Shown: in pieces, positions 35,346 to 43,899 of the stretch | Layout of the letters: the number at the start of each line of letters is the position of its first letter | Numbering within the stretch: position 1 is the stretch's first letter | NCBI RefSeq assembly: GCF_002797815.1 | Contig: NZ_PGFJ01000001.1 | Span: 1,612,001-1,676,000 of the forward strand | DNA from: Mucilaginibacter auburnensis | GTDB lineage: Bacteria; Bacteroidota; Bacteroidia; Sphingobacteriales; Sphingobacteriaceae | DNA length: 64,000 bases | Direction: 5' to 3' | The notes under the pieces: model-generated | Told to the model about the DNA's origin: nothing | The model's database searches: none | Seen by the model: only the letters and a program-made list of their open reading frames with translations | Program-made: the position numbers and the translations under genes

Positions 35346-35864
35346 ATGAAGAAAGTATTTAAAGTTGCTTTAGTTGCAGTTTGCATAATGTTGGCGGGCA
35401 ACTTTGCCAAAGCACAGACTAAAATTGGATATGTAGCTCAGGATGAAGTGATAGGCCTGTTGCCGGAGTTGAAAACTGTTCAAACTCAAATGCAGACTTA
35501 TTCAAAAACCTGGACAGATCAATTACAAAGCATGCAGGAGATGTACCAAAAATCTGTTGAGGAATATCAAAAAGCTGAAAAAACAATGACTGATGCTGCA
35601 AAAGCCGCAAAAGTTAGCGAAATACAAGACATGCAAAAAAGAATGCAAGAGACTAACGATAAAGCACGTACTGAAGTTGATACAAAAAGCAACGAGTACA
35701 TGGCTCCGTTAATCAAAAAAGTTAGAGATGCTGTAACTGCAGTTGCTAAAGAAAAAGGTTACACTTACGTAATTAACACCAGCGTTACTGATCAGTTATT
35801 ACTTGTTGCACCCGATGCAGATAACATGTTAGCTGCCGTTAAACTTAAATTAGGTTTAAAATAA
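35346..35864 (+). CDS. OmpH/Skp family periplasmic chaperone (second copy)
   Basis: 172 residues. The signal peptide ends Ala-Lys-Ala-Gln. It starts Thr-Lys-Ile-Gly-Tyr-Val and has a longer Met/Gln/Lys-rich coiled-coil than the first copy, suggesting the two are ancient duplicates with some specialisation (for example hetero-trimer formation; inference). Last gene of the bamA block, closed by a strong palindromic terminator. Confidence 0.92.
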   Translation: MKKVFKVALVAVCIMLAGNFAKAQTKIGYVAQDEVIGLLPELKTVQTQMQTYSKTWTDQLQSMQEMYQKSVEEYQKAEKTMTDAAKAAKVSEIQDMQKRMQETNDKARTEVDTKSNEYMAPLIKKVRDAVTAVAKEKGYTYVINTSVTDQLLLVAPDADNMLAAVKLKLGLK

Positions 35865-35880
35865 TTATCTGGTATAGATT

Positions 35881-35917
35881 AAAAAAAGCGTTTCGATATA
35901 TCGAAACGCTTTTTTTA
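35881..35917 (+). terminator. intrinsic terminator of the bamA-skp block
   Basis: Perfect 22-bp palindrome with arms gcgtttcgata / tatcgaaacgc, framed by A7 and T7 runs; strong in both directions. Confidence 0.9.
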
Positions 35918-35975
35918 TTTTTAAGCATCTTACTTTACGAGCTTTAATGGCTACACCAATCAACCATTTACTAAA

Positions 35976-36806
35976 ATGAGTCCCATAGGCATATTTGATT
36001 CCGGTTTAGGCGGACTGACCGTGTTTAGGTCTATTGCCGAAGCGTTACCGCAGTATGATTATATCTATCTGGGCGATAACAGTCGTGCGCCTTATGGTAA
36101 CCGTTCATTCAATACTATTCATCAATATACCTGGGAGTGCGTGCAATGGCTTTTTGCGCAAGGTTGCCCCCTAATTATATTGGCGTGCAATACAGCATCT
36201 GCAAAAGCTTTGCGTACCATTCAGCAAAAAGATATGCGCGGGATTGATGCTTACAAACGCGTGTTAGGGGTTATAAGGCCAACAGCAGAGGTAATTGGTA
36301 ATTATTCCCTTACCGGAGAAATAGGTGTTTTAGGAACCAATGGAACGGTGCAGTCGGAATCTTATCTGTTAGAGATTGAAAAGTTTTTTCCTCAGCTTAA
36401 AGTATATCAGCAAGCCTGCCCGTTATGGGTGCCGCTTATTGAAAGCGGTGAATACGAAAAGCCCGGCGCCGACTATTTTGTTAAAGAATATCTGGATGGC
36501 ATAATGGCTCAATCACAAAACATAGACACGCTTTTGTTGGCATGCACTCATTATCCGCTTATACAGGATAAAATTGAAGCCTATCTGCCTAAAACGGTGA
36601 AAGTGGTAGCCCAAGGTGATATTGTTGCCTCAAGTTTGGTTGATTACCTGCGACGGCACAACGAGCTGGAACAGAAGCTAAGCAGGAGTCAAAGCAAACA
36701 CTTTTTCACCACTGATGATACCATTGAGTTTGACCATCATGCCTCGCGTTTTTTTGCGTCGTCGGTAAAGTCTGCTCATGTATCGGTCACTCAGCTGTCA
36801 TGTTAA
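35976..36806 (+). CDS. murI: glutamate racemase
   Basis: 276 residues. Both catalytic cysteines are present: C71 in Leu-Ala-Cys-Asn-Thr-Ala-Ser and the second in Leu-Leu-Ala-Cys-Thr-His-Tyr-Pro-Leu. Phe-Asp-Ser-Gly-Leu-Gly-Gly-Leu-Thr at 7-15 and Gly-Asp-Asn-Ser-Arg-Ala-Pro-Tyr-Gly complete the family signature. It provides D-glutamate for peptidoglycan. A single gene between the bamA terminator and the nuo promoter. Confidence 0.95.
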   Translation: MSPIGIFDSGLGGLTVFRSIAEALPQYDYIYLGDNSRAPYGNRSFNTIHQYTWECVQWLFAQGCPLIILACNTASAKALRTIQQKDMRGIDAYKRVLGVIRPTAEVIGNYSLTGEIGVLGTNGTVQSESYLLEIEKFFPQLKVYQQACPLWVPLIESGEYEKPGADYFVKEYLDGIMAQSQNIDTLLLACTHYPLIQDKIEAYLPKTVKVVAQGDIVASSLVDYLRRHNELEQKLSRSQSKHFFTTDDTIEFDHHASRFFASSVKSAHVSVTQLSC

Positions 36807-36880
36807 ACCGCTGTTAAATAAACACTACCAAGTTAGTCAACTTTATTTGGGCATACTGCCTTATTTTATTTAGCATTTAG

Positions 36881-36888
36881 TAAGTTTG
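36881..36888 (+). promoter_or_regulatory. -7 promoter element before nuoH
   Basis: TAAGTTTG, full match to TAnnTTTG, 19 bp before the nuoH TTG start. A TTTG further upstream (36846-36849) is too distant for a normal -33. Supports a separate nuoH-N transcript. Confidence 0.4.
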
Positions 36889-36907
36889 CAACCAAAGTTA
36901 AAAAAGG

Positions 36908-37978
36908 TTGAATTTTTACCTCACATATATACTGGTTGCGGCGGGCTTGTTTGCATTCTCGGCAGCATTTGCGCTGTTTGCGGTATATGCCGAGCGTAAG
37001 GTTTCAGCTTTTATACAAGACAGGCTTGGTCCTACAGAAGTTGGTAAATACGGCTTACTCCAAACAGTAGCTGATATTTTAAAGCTCCTTCAAAAAGAAA
37101 TGATAGTGCCAACGGCGGCTGACAAGGTGCTGTTTGTAGCTGCTCCCGCCGTAATATTCATAGCCGTTTATCTTGGCTTTGCTGCATTGCCATGGGCACC
37201 GGGTGTAATACCATCGGGTATCAACTTAGGGTTATACTATGTTTTCGCTATTATTTCAGTTGAGACCTTGGGCATTTTAATGGCGGGCTGGGGTTCAAAC
37301 AACAAGTATTCTATACTGGGTGCTATGCGTTCGGCAGCGCAGATCATCTCTTACGAGATACCTGCCGGGTTTGCCATTATAGCAGTTATTATGATAGCAC
37401 AAACCCTTAACCTGCAAGAAGTTGCCATGCAGCAGGGAACCTTATCAACAGAAGGGGTTAAGTTTTTAGGTTTTTGGGATGTTTCCAAAATAGGAGGCTT
37501 ATTTGCCTGGAACATATTTAGGGCGCCGCATCTCATTATTGCCTTTGTTATTTATTTTATCGCATCATTGGCGGAGAGTAACCGCGCGCCTTTTGATATA
37601 CCCGAGGCAGAGTCTGAGCTGGTATCAGGGTTCCATACCGAATATACCGGTTTGCGTTTCGGATTGGTTTTCCTGGCAGAATATTCCATGATGTTCCTGG
37701 TATCCATGATTGGCGTAGTGCTGTTTTTAGGAGCATGGAATACGCCGTTACCTAATATTGGACCGGCACATTTGGCCGATTGGACAACTGGGATAGTTTG
37801 GGGTATATTTTGGATAGCTGTAAAAACACTGGCGCTGGTAGGCGTACAAATGTGGATACGCTGGACATTACCGCGTTTGCGGGTAGATCAGCTAATGAAC
37901 CTATGCTGGAAAGTATTAACACCACTAGCCTTTGCCTGCGTGTTGATATCAGGCATATGGCGGTTGTGGTTAATGTGA
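36908..37978 (+). CDS. nuoH: NADH-quinone oxidoreductase subunit H
   Basis: 356 residues with eight or nine membrane helices. Family motifs include Tyr-Ala-Glu-Arg-Lys-Val-Ser-Ala-Phe-Ile-Gln-Asp-Arg-Leu-Gly-Pro near the start and Ala-Glu-Ser-Asn-Arg-Ala-Pro-Phe-Asp-Ile-Pro-Glu-Ala-Glu-Ser-Glu-Leu, which lines the quinone chamber. It starts with TTG; no in-frame ATG gives the conserved N-terminus. First gene of this nuo segment: nuoA-G are not upstream. The gap to nuoI holds a palindromic repeat. Confidence 0.95.
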   Translation: MNFYLTYILVAAGLFAFSAAFALFAVYAERKVSAFIQDRLGPTEVGKYGLLQTVADILKLLQKEMIVPTAADKVLFVAAPAVIFIAVYLGFAALPWAPGVIPSGINLGLYYVFAIISVETLGILMAGWGSNNKYSILGAMRSAAQIISYEIPAGFAIIAVIMIAQTLNLQEVAMQQGTLSTEGVKFLGFWDVSKIGGLFAWNIFRAPHLIIAFVIYFIASLAESNRAPFDIPEAESELVSGFHTEYTGLRFGLVFLAEYSMMFLVSMIGVVLFLGAWNTPLPNIGPAHLADWTTGIVWGIFWIAVKTLALVGVQMWIRWTLPRLRVDQLMNLCWKVLTPLAFACVLISGIWRLWLM

Positions 37979-38028
37979 TTTTGATTTAGGATATCGGATT
38001 TTCGATGTCGGAATTTGTAAAAAAGGAC

Positions 38029-38088
38029 TGTCATTCTGAGCGTAGCGAAGAATCTTATAAAAGATGTTTCGTAACGCTCAATATGACA
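38029..38088. repeat. imperfect palindromic repeat between nuoH and nuoI
   Basis: Two 28-nt arms (38029-38056 and 38061-38088) match at about 22 positions as inverted copies, beginning tgtcattctgagcgtagcg, with a 4-nt loop. This looks like a REP-type dispersed repeat common in Bacteroidota intergenic DNA. It sits inside an operon. Confidence 0.65.
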
Positions 38089-38098
38089 AATTATATAA

Positions 38099-38686
38099 AT
38101 GATTAATAAAGCACTAAATGGATTTACAACGGCATGGAAAGGCTTGAGCCTTACCCTAAGCCATCTTTTTGCTTCCAACAGGAAGCGGGAGGTAATGCAC
38201 GTTAGTGACAATAATTATTTTAAAAGGATGGAAGGCACCAACACCATCCAATATCCTAAACAGGCTTTGCCGAGTCCGGAGGTTGGAAGGTACCAGTTGG
38301 ATGTGGAGATAGATGATTGCATTGTGTGCGACCTCTGTGCCAAAATTTGCCCGGTTGATTGCATTACCATTGAACAGGTTAAGGCAACTGAACTGATCGG
38401 TTATACATCAGACGGTTCACCTAAGCGTATTTACCCCGCCCAGTTTGATATTGACATGGCTAAGTGCATGTATTGCGGCTTATGCACAATTGTGTGCCCA
38501 ACCGAGTGCATCGTAATGACCGATAAATACGACCGTAGTGTGTTTGAACTGACGGACCTCACATACGAGTTCTCTAACATGACACCTGAAGAAGTTGAAG
38601 AGAAGAAGGCCTTGCTTGAAAATCAATTAGCGCAAAAGCAGGCCGCTAAACTGGCTGCAATGAATAAAAAGGAGGGAGGCGCATGA
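38099..38686 (+). CDS. nuoI: NADH-quinone oxidoreductase subunit I (two 4Fe-4S clusters)
   Basis: 195 residues. Two ferredoxin motifs: Cys-Ile-Val-Cys-Asp-Leu-Cys-Ala-Lys-Ile-Cys-Pro and Cys-Met-Tyr-Cys-Gly-Leu-Cys-Thr-Ile-Val-Cys-Pro, giving clusters N6a and N6b that pass electrons towards quinone. The N-terminal helix and the Lys/Glu-rich C-tail fit NuoI. It overlaps nuoJ by 4 bp. Confidence 0.95.
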   Translation: MINKALNGFTTAWKGLSLTLSHLFASNRKREVMHVSDNNYFKRMEGTNTIQYPKQALPSPEVGRYQLDVEIDDCIVCDLCAKICPVDCITIEQVKATELIGYTSDGSPKRIYPAQFDIDMAKCMYCGLCTIVCPTECIVMTDKYDRSVFELTDLTYEFSNMTPEEVEEKKALLENQLAQKQAAKLAAMNKKEGGA

Positions 38687-39231
38687 GCTTAGCGCAAATT
38701 CTTTTTTATGCTATGGCGTTTATCGCTATTGCATCAGCGCTGTATGTAGCATCGAGTAAAAATCTGGTACGTGGCATTTTTATGTTTTTTGTCACGCTGT
38801 TTGCCCTGGCGGGATTATATGTTTTGGCGCTGGCCGATTTTGTAGCCGTTAGCCAGATCGTAATTTACGTAGGGGGTATTTTGGTATTGATCCTGTTTGC
38901 ATTCATGCTTTCAGGTAAGGAAACATTGGATAGTTTAGGCCGCCAAAAAGATAAGTTTGTAAACAGCGGAAAAATACCCGGTCTAGTTCTTAGCCTTTTA
39001 TTTTTTGCTGTAATGGTAACTGTGTTGTTGAAATTGAACGCTGATGATTTAGGTTGGATAAAGCAGTCTGTAGCCTCAGGCAACGTAATCAAACCCACTG
39101 ATAACGGCATTCATAACATCGGCATTAATTTAATGACCACTTATTTGTTGCCGTTTGAGGCTATATCCATATTACTCATGATGGCTCTGGTAGGCGCGGC
39201 ACACATTGCCAGAAAGGAGCAAGACGCATGA
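38683..39231 (+). CDS. nuoJ: NADH-quinone oxidoreductase subunit J
   Basis: 182 residues, five predicted membrane helices. The conserved helix Leu-Val-Arg-Gly-Ile-Phe-Met-Phe and Gln-Ile-Val-Ile-Tyr-Val-Gly-Gly-Ile-Leu-Val-Leu-Ile-Leu-Phe (pi-bulge region) identify NuoJ. Part of the membrane arm next to H and K. Overlaps nuoI and nuoK by 4 bp each. Confidence 0.94.
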   Translation: MSLAQILFYAMAFIAIASALYVASSKNLVRGIFMFFVTLFALAGLYVLALADFVAVSQIVIYVGGILVLILFAFMLSGKETLDSLGRQKDKFVNSGKIPGLVLSLLFFAVMVTVLLKLNADDLGWIKQSVASGNVIKPTDNGIHNIGINLMTTYLLPFEAISILLMMALVGAAHIARKEQDA

Positions 39232-39533
39232 TATCATTAAATGATTTTCTGATTGTTGGGGCTGCCTTATTTTGCATTGGCCTTTACATGCTGCTTACCA
39301 AGCGGAATGCTATACAATTATTGATTGGTATTGAACTTATGCTAAACGCTGCCATTTTAAACCTGGTAGCATTTGGTAAGTTTGACCGCGTTAATAACAG
39401 CGGACAAATATTCGCGCTGTTTGCGATTGTGCTTGCCGCTGCTACAACGGCTGTGGCCTTGGCTATTATTTTAACTGTATATAAAAAATATAAAACTATT
39501 GACCCGGGTAAGGTGAATAGTTTGAAAGATTGA
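39228..39533 (+). CDS. nuoK: NADH-quinone oxidoreductase subunit K
   Basis: 101 residues, three helices. Helix 2 carries Gly-Ile-Glu-Leu-Met-Leu-Asn-Ala with the conserved proton-path Glu, and helix 3 an Ala-rich segment. MrpC-like antiporter relative. It overlaps nuoJ by 4 bp, and the next gene, not a nuo gene, starts after only one intervening base. Confidence 0.95.
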   Translation: MISLNDFLIVGAALFCIGLYMLLTKRNAIQLLIGIELMLNAAILNLVAFGKFDRVNNSGQIFALFAIVLAAATTAVALAIILTVYKKYKTIDPGKVNSLKD

Positions 39534-39534
39534 T

Positions 39535-40074
39535 ATGAGAATACTTATACTGTTATTTTCTTTAATTTATTACGTAGATGCTTCGGCGCAGGTAAAAGAT
39601 TCCGTGTACATAAACAAACAAAATAAACTCGTACTTAAAAGCGCACCTAAGCAATCAGACAGGTCGCTAATTATGTTAGATGGAAAAAGTTATAGTGGTA
39701 GGCTTGAAGATATAGATGTATTTGGCATAGACCATTTTAGCGTTATGAAAGCGGAAGACGCAGTAAGTGTGTTTGGTGAAGAAGGTAAAAATGGGGCTGT
39801 GCTATTTGCTATGATAAATGAGGATAGACTTAAGATGTCTACCGAACGGTTTAAATCCATTGCAGAATTCGTCAAAACAAAGAAGCCTTTAGTGGTAATC
39901 AATCATGTTACGTATAAAGGAAATTTGGAGGCGATAAGCCCTTACGCTATTCAAAACGTAGACATTTTACAAGCTAATGATGCTGTAAGTAGATTTGGAG
40001 CATCGGCACACAATGGCGCGGTATTAATAAGTACCACTCAAAAAATAAATAACATAACAGGTTTGCTTAATTGA
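39535..40074 (+). CDS. secreted duplicated TonB-plug-like protein inserted in the nuo operon
   Basis: 179 residues. The signal peptide ends Ala-Ser-Ala-Gln. Residues 45-93 and 119-168 are tandem copies: each has a basic Val-or-Leu start, an Ile/Val-rich middle, then Asp-Ala-Val-Ser-x-Phe-Gly and Asn-Gly-Ala-Val-Leu. That end resembles the Tyr-Gly-x-x-Ala-x-Asn-Gly-Val-Ile-Leu-Ile motif of TonB-dependent receptor plug domains. It is not a complex I subunit, yet it sits one base after nuoK and overlaps nuoL by 4 bp, so it is translated from the complex I mRNA. A periplasmic role is likely; function unknown. Confidence 0.75.
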   Translation: MRILILLFSLIYYVDASAQVKDSVYINKQNKLVLKSAPKQSDRSLIMLDGKSYSGRLEDIDVFGIDHFSVMKAEDAVSVFGEEGKNGAVLFAMINEDRLKMSTERFKSIAEFVKTKKPLVVINHVTYKGNLEAISPYAIQNVDILQANDAVSRFGASAHNGAVLISTTQKINNITGLLN

Positions 40075-42137
40075 ACACCTTTCAACCATATCAACAAGCT
40101 TTAACGCTGTGCCTGGCATTGGTAGCAGTACTTATGCCTTTGCTGGCGTTTTTTGTTAATGTTTGTTTGCCGCGAAAAACCAATAAAGCAGCGGGTTGGG
40201 TATCAACCTTCGCTATTTTAAGCAGCCTGGTTTGCGCTATAATCGTGTTCATCAATTTGTGGAACCAACCACAGTTGCACTGGCAGGTTAAATGGTTCAC
40301 TATTGGCACTACTAATTTATATGCGGGCTTGTGGTTAAATAATCACTCTGTAATAATGCTTTTGCTTGTGCCAGCCATTGCTTTACCGGTGCATATTTAC
40401 TCCACCGCTTACATGAAGTATGATGAGCGCTACAAACGTTATTTTACCTACTTAAGCTTATTCTGTTTCAGTATGCTGGCCTTGGTTGTGGCCGATAGTA
40501 TGATACTGTTCTACGTGTTCTGGGAGTTGGTTGGTTTCTCGTCTTACCTGCTAATTGGTTTTTGGTTCACTAAAGAGAAAGCTGTACTGGCCAATAAAAA
40601 AGCCTTTATCATGAACCGCATTGGTGATGTTGGTTTACTCATTGCCCTGCTAATCATTTTTGTACAATCAGGCAGCTTTGATCTCAACCAGTTGTTTGGC
40701 AGCTATGGCTTAATAGCGCAAGCACAAACCGAGAATGGTCTTTGGATAGGCGCCAGTACAACATTGCCGGTGTTTTGGCAATATGTAGCCTGTGGTGGTA
40801 TATTTTTAGCTGTAGCAGCTAAAACGGCTCAGTTTCCGTTGCACACATGGTTGCCGGATGCCATGGAAGGCCCAACGTCTGTATCAGCGCTTATTCACGC
40901 TGCAACTATGGTTGCAGCCGGCGTTTTTCTTTTGGGCAGGTTATATCCTTTGTTTACGCCTACAGAGTTAGATATTTTGGCTGCTATAGGTTGCTTTACA
41001 GCTTTTATGGCTGCTACCATCGCCTTAACACAAAACGACTTAAAACGCATTTTGGCTTATTCAACCATATCGCAATTAGGTTTTATGGTAATGGCTATGG
41101 GCATAGGCGCTTATGCATCGTCGCTATTCCATTTAATCACGCATGCCTTCTTTAAGTGTTTACTGTTTCTGGTAGCAGGTATTGTTATCCATGAAATGGC
41201 CCATATAAAGGATGACAACAAGTTAGACATAGATCCGCAGAACATACTGAACATGGGCGGACTGCGTAAAAAACTGCCGTTCACGTTTATGACAGCGCTG
41301 ATTGGTGCAGCCGCTTTGATAGGATTGCCGCTTACGTCGGGTTATCTGTCAAAAGATGGTATCCTTATTCAATCATTTGACTGGGCCGAGCAACGCGGTT
41401 TCTGGTACATGCTGTTGCCTGTAGGGGCCATACTTACAACAGGATTAACCGCTTTTTATGTATCGCGCTTAATTGTTAAGGTGTTCTTTGGCGAGTTTAA
41501 ACTGGAGAAGGTACATCCCAATCTACATTTTCACATCAGCGATGGTAGCTGGCAATATAAAGCGCCTCTGTTATTTTTAGCGGCCTGTAGTTTGTTCCCA
41601 ATATTTTCGCTTAATCCTGTTTCATACGAAAATGCCTGGGTATTCCGCGGCTTTTCGGTAGAGACAGCTTTAGACAGGGCTAATATTTACCACACCATTG
41701 TCCCGCTTGGGGTTAACATAGTAAGCGTTTTTGTAATTTATTTTGCTTATGCGGTTTACGTAAAGCGCAATTCATGGTCGGCCCCGCAACATAGCTTCTT
41801 GTTTAAACTGAGCTACAACCAGTGGTATATTGATGCCTTTTACAATAAGATTATTGTTGGAGGAGTATTGGCTGCCAGTCGTGCTTTATCATGGTTTGAC
41901 CGTAATATAATTGATGGTTTTGTACATTTATTATCCAACACAGCCATAGCGCTTTCAAAAGTTGCCGCCTGGTTTGACTATTATGTAATAGACGGCGTGT
42001 CAAGACTGGCAACATTTATAGTCCAGGTAATAGGTAATTTTATCCGCTATTTTCAAAGCGGTAAAATACAATACTACCTGTTTAGCATGGTAGCCATAGT
42101 GCTACTGTTGTTTATTTACTTAATTGTTAAGATTTAA
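40071..42137 (+). CDS. nuoL: NADH-quinone oxidoreductase subunit L
   Basis: 688 residues with about 16 helices including the C-terminal lateral helix. The antiporter core is intact: Trp-Glu-Leu-Val-Gly-Phe-Ser-Ser-Tyr-Leu-Leu-Ile-Gly-Phe-Trp, Lys in Leu-Pro-Asp-Ala-Met-Glu-Gly-Pro-Thr-Ser-Val-Ser-Ala-Leu-Ile-His-Ala-Ala-Thr, and Leu-Lys-Arg-Ile-Leu-Ala-Tyr-Ser-Thr-Ile-Ser-Gln. The start is TTG, overlapping the preceding stop by 4 bp. It is followed by a 153-bp gap with an AT-rich inverted repeat. Confidence 0.95.
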   Translation: MNTFQPYQQALTLCLALVAVLMPLLAFFVNVCLPRKTNKAAGWVSTFAILSSLVCAIIVFINLWNQPQLHWQVKWFTIGTTNLYAGLWLNNHSVIMLLLVPAIALPVHIYSTAYMKYDERYKRYFTYLSLFCFSMLALVVADSMILFYVFWELVGFSSYLLIGFWFTKEKAVLANKKAFIMNRIGDVGLLIALLIIFVQSGSFDLNQLFGSYGLIAQAQTENGLWIGASTTLPVFWQYVACGGIFLAVAAKTAQFPLHTWLPDAMEGPTSVSALIHAATMVAAGVFLLGRLYPLFTPTELDILAAIGCFTAFMAATIALTQNDLKRILAYSTISQLGFMVMAMGIGAYASSLFHLITHAFFKCLLFLVAGIVIHEMAHIKDDNKLDIDPQNILNMGGLRKKLPFTFMTALIGAAALIGLPLTSGYLSKDGILIQSFDWAEQRGFWYMLLPVGAILTTGLTAFYVSRLIVKVFFGEFKLEKVHPNLHFHISDGSWQYKAPLLFLAACSLFPIFSLNPVSYENAWVFRGFSVETALDRANIYHTIVPLGVNIVSVFVIYFAYAVYVKRNSWSAPQHSFLFKLSYNQWYIDAFYNKIIVGGVLAASRALSWFDRNIIDGFVHLLSNTAIALSKVAAWFDYYVIDGVSRLATFIVQVIGNFIRYFQSGKIQYYLFSMVAIVLLLFIYLIVKI

Positions 42138-42290
42138 GACATTAGATATGAGAATTAAGATTTTTAAATCGCGTTTGAAAAAAGATGAAAAGAATGATTC
42201 AGATCTTTTTTATGCTGCAGCGCGTATCTTAGTTTGTATATTTCAATCATTGAGAATCTTAAATCTTAATTCTAAAAGCTTAACTCTAAA

Positions 42291-43895
42291 ATGATTCTCA
42301 CGCTGCTGATATTTATTCCTTTACTGTTCGGTGTTGTTATAGCCCTGATCCCGTCAGACTGGCGCCGCACCTTCAGGTATATTACCTTACTGGCTACTTT
42401 GGTTCAGTTGGGAATCAGCATTTTCATTTATCTCAATTTTAAAACCGGCCATGAATTTGCCGGCGTGACCAACGAGGCACAGTATCAGTTTGTACAGAAG
42501 GTACCGTGGATCAATCTTAACCTGGGTACGCTGGGCACTATGCAGATCGATTATTTTGTAGGGATTGACGGGGTTTCTTTACCACTATTAGTTATGGCAT
42601 CGCTGGTAATGGTGATAGCAGCCATATCATCATGGGAAATAAAAAGCAATCTGAAGGGGTATTTCATCTTATTCCTGGTGCTGGATATGGCCGTAATAGG
42701 TGTTTTTTGCGCGTTGGATTTCTTCCTGTTTTATATCTTTTACGAGTTGATGCTGCTTCCGCTTTACTTCCTGATAGGGATGTGGGGAGGTGTGCGAAGG
42801 GAATATGCAGCTATTAAGTTCTTTTTATATACGCTATTTGGCTCGGTGTTTATGTTGTTGGTAATGATAGGTTTGTACCTTTCAGTTACCGATCCTTCAA
42901 CAGGCAATCATACATTCAATATAGTGCAGATGATGAATCCGGCTAACTACAGTCCCGATTCAATATTTTCTGTAATAGCGCAGCATACCTTCTTTGGCGT
43001 ACCTGCCCGTGTAATTGGTTTCATAGTGCTGTTTGTTGCGTTTGCCATTAAAGTGCCGGTTGTTCCATTACATACTTGGCTACCCGATGCGCACGTAGAG
43101 GCGCCAACACCCGTTTCCATCATTCTGGCGGCAATCCTGCTAAAAATAGGAGGGTATGGAATTATCCGTATTTGTATGGGTATTTTTCCGGATGTTGCCA
43201 TATCAGGCGCTTTTTGGTTGGGATTACTCGGCGTTATCTCCATATTATATGGAGCGTTCAATGCCTTGGCACAGCGCGATCTGAAAAAAGTTGTCGCCTA
43301 TTCATCAGTATCGCAAATGGGTTTTGTGTTATTAGGCCTTGCTTCGCAGACTGCGGAAGGCTTAAGTGGTGCGGTAATACAGATGGTGAGCCACGGTTTC
43401 TTATCGGCCATGTTATTTTACCTGGTAGGAGTGGTATACAACAGGGTACACGATAGAGATATTTATAACTTCAGAGGGTTAGCCAGCTTAATGCCAAAGT
43501 TTACCGTATTCATCATGATTGCTTTTTTCGCATCATTAGGTTTACCAGGCTTTTCAGCTTTTATTGCAGAGGCTTTCTCACTGGCAGGAGCATTTAAATC
43601 GCCATCGGTTAACGGGTTGTTGCCTTACTGGCTGGCCGTATGTGGTGCCATTGGTATATTGTTCAGCGCATGTTACTTTTTATGGACCTTGCAGCGGATT
43701 TTCTTCGGCTCGCTGTCTTTAAAAGGGGGCGACGTTTGGAAAGCGGCTTTGGTTGATCTTAACCGGCGCGAATTATTTGCCTTGATACCGTTAGCTGCTG
43801 CTACTTTGATTTTAGGTGTAATGCCCTCGCTGGTGTTTGATAAATTGAATGATTCGGTATTGGCGCTGGTGCAGTTTTTACAGATAGGAAAATAA
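42291..43895 (+). CDS. nuoM: NADH-quinone oxidoreductase subunit M
   Basis: 534 residues, about 14 helices. It carries Phe-Tyr-Glu-Leu-Met-Leu-Leu-Pro-Leu-Tyr-Phe-Leu-Ile-Gly with the key Glu, Leu-Pro-Asp-Ala-His-Val-Glu-Ala-Pro-Thr-Pro-Val-Ser, and Leu-Lys-Lys-Val-Val-Ala-Tyr-Ser-Ser-Val-Ser-Gln. Proton-pumping antiporter-like subunit. Separated from nuoL by 153 bp and from nuoN by 4 bp. Confidence 0.95.
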   Translation: MILTLLIFIPLLFGVVIALIPSDWRRTFRYITLLATLVQLGISIFIYLNFKTGHEFAGVTNEAQYQFVQKVPWINLNLGTLGTMQIDYFVGIDGVSLPLLVMASLVMVIAAISSWEIKSNLKGYFILFLVLDMAVIGVFCALDFFLFYIFYELMLLPLYFLIGMWGGVRREYAAIKFFLYTLFGSVFMLLVMIGLYLSVTDPSTGNHTFNIVQMMNPANYSPDSIFSVIAQHTFFGVPARVIGFIVLFVAFAIKVPVVPLHTWLPDAHVEAPTPVSIILAAILLKIGGYGIIRICMGIFPDVAISGAFWLGLLGVISILYGAFNALAQRDLKKVVAYSSVSQMGFVLLGLASQTAEGLSGAVIQMVSHGFLSAMLFYLVGVVYNRVHDRDIYNFRGLASLMPKFTVFIMIAFFASLGLPGFSAFIAEAFSLAGAFKSPSVNGLLPYWLAVCGAIGILFSACYFLWTLQRIFFGSLSLKGGDVWKAALVDLNRRELFALIPLAAATLILGVMPSLVFDKLNDSVLALVQFLQIGK

Positions 43896-43899
43896 TTAA

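Noticed and set aside
39535..40074. Interpretation as a complex I accessory subunit
   Set aside because: It has a cleavable signal peptide and plug-like repeats, unlike any known Nuo subunit; kept only as an inserted gene of unknown role.
43076..43456. 126-residue ORF inside nuoM in another frame
   Set aside because: Shadow of the conserved nuoM coding sequence.
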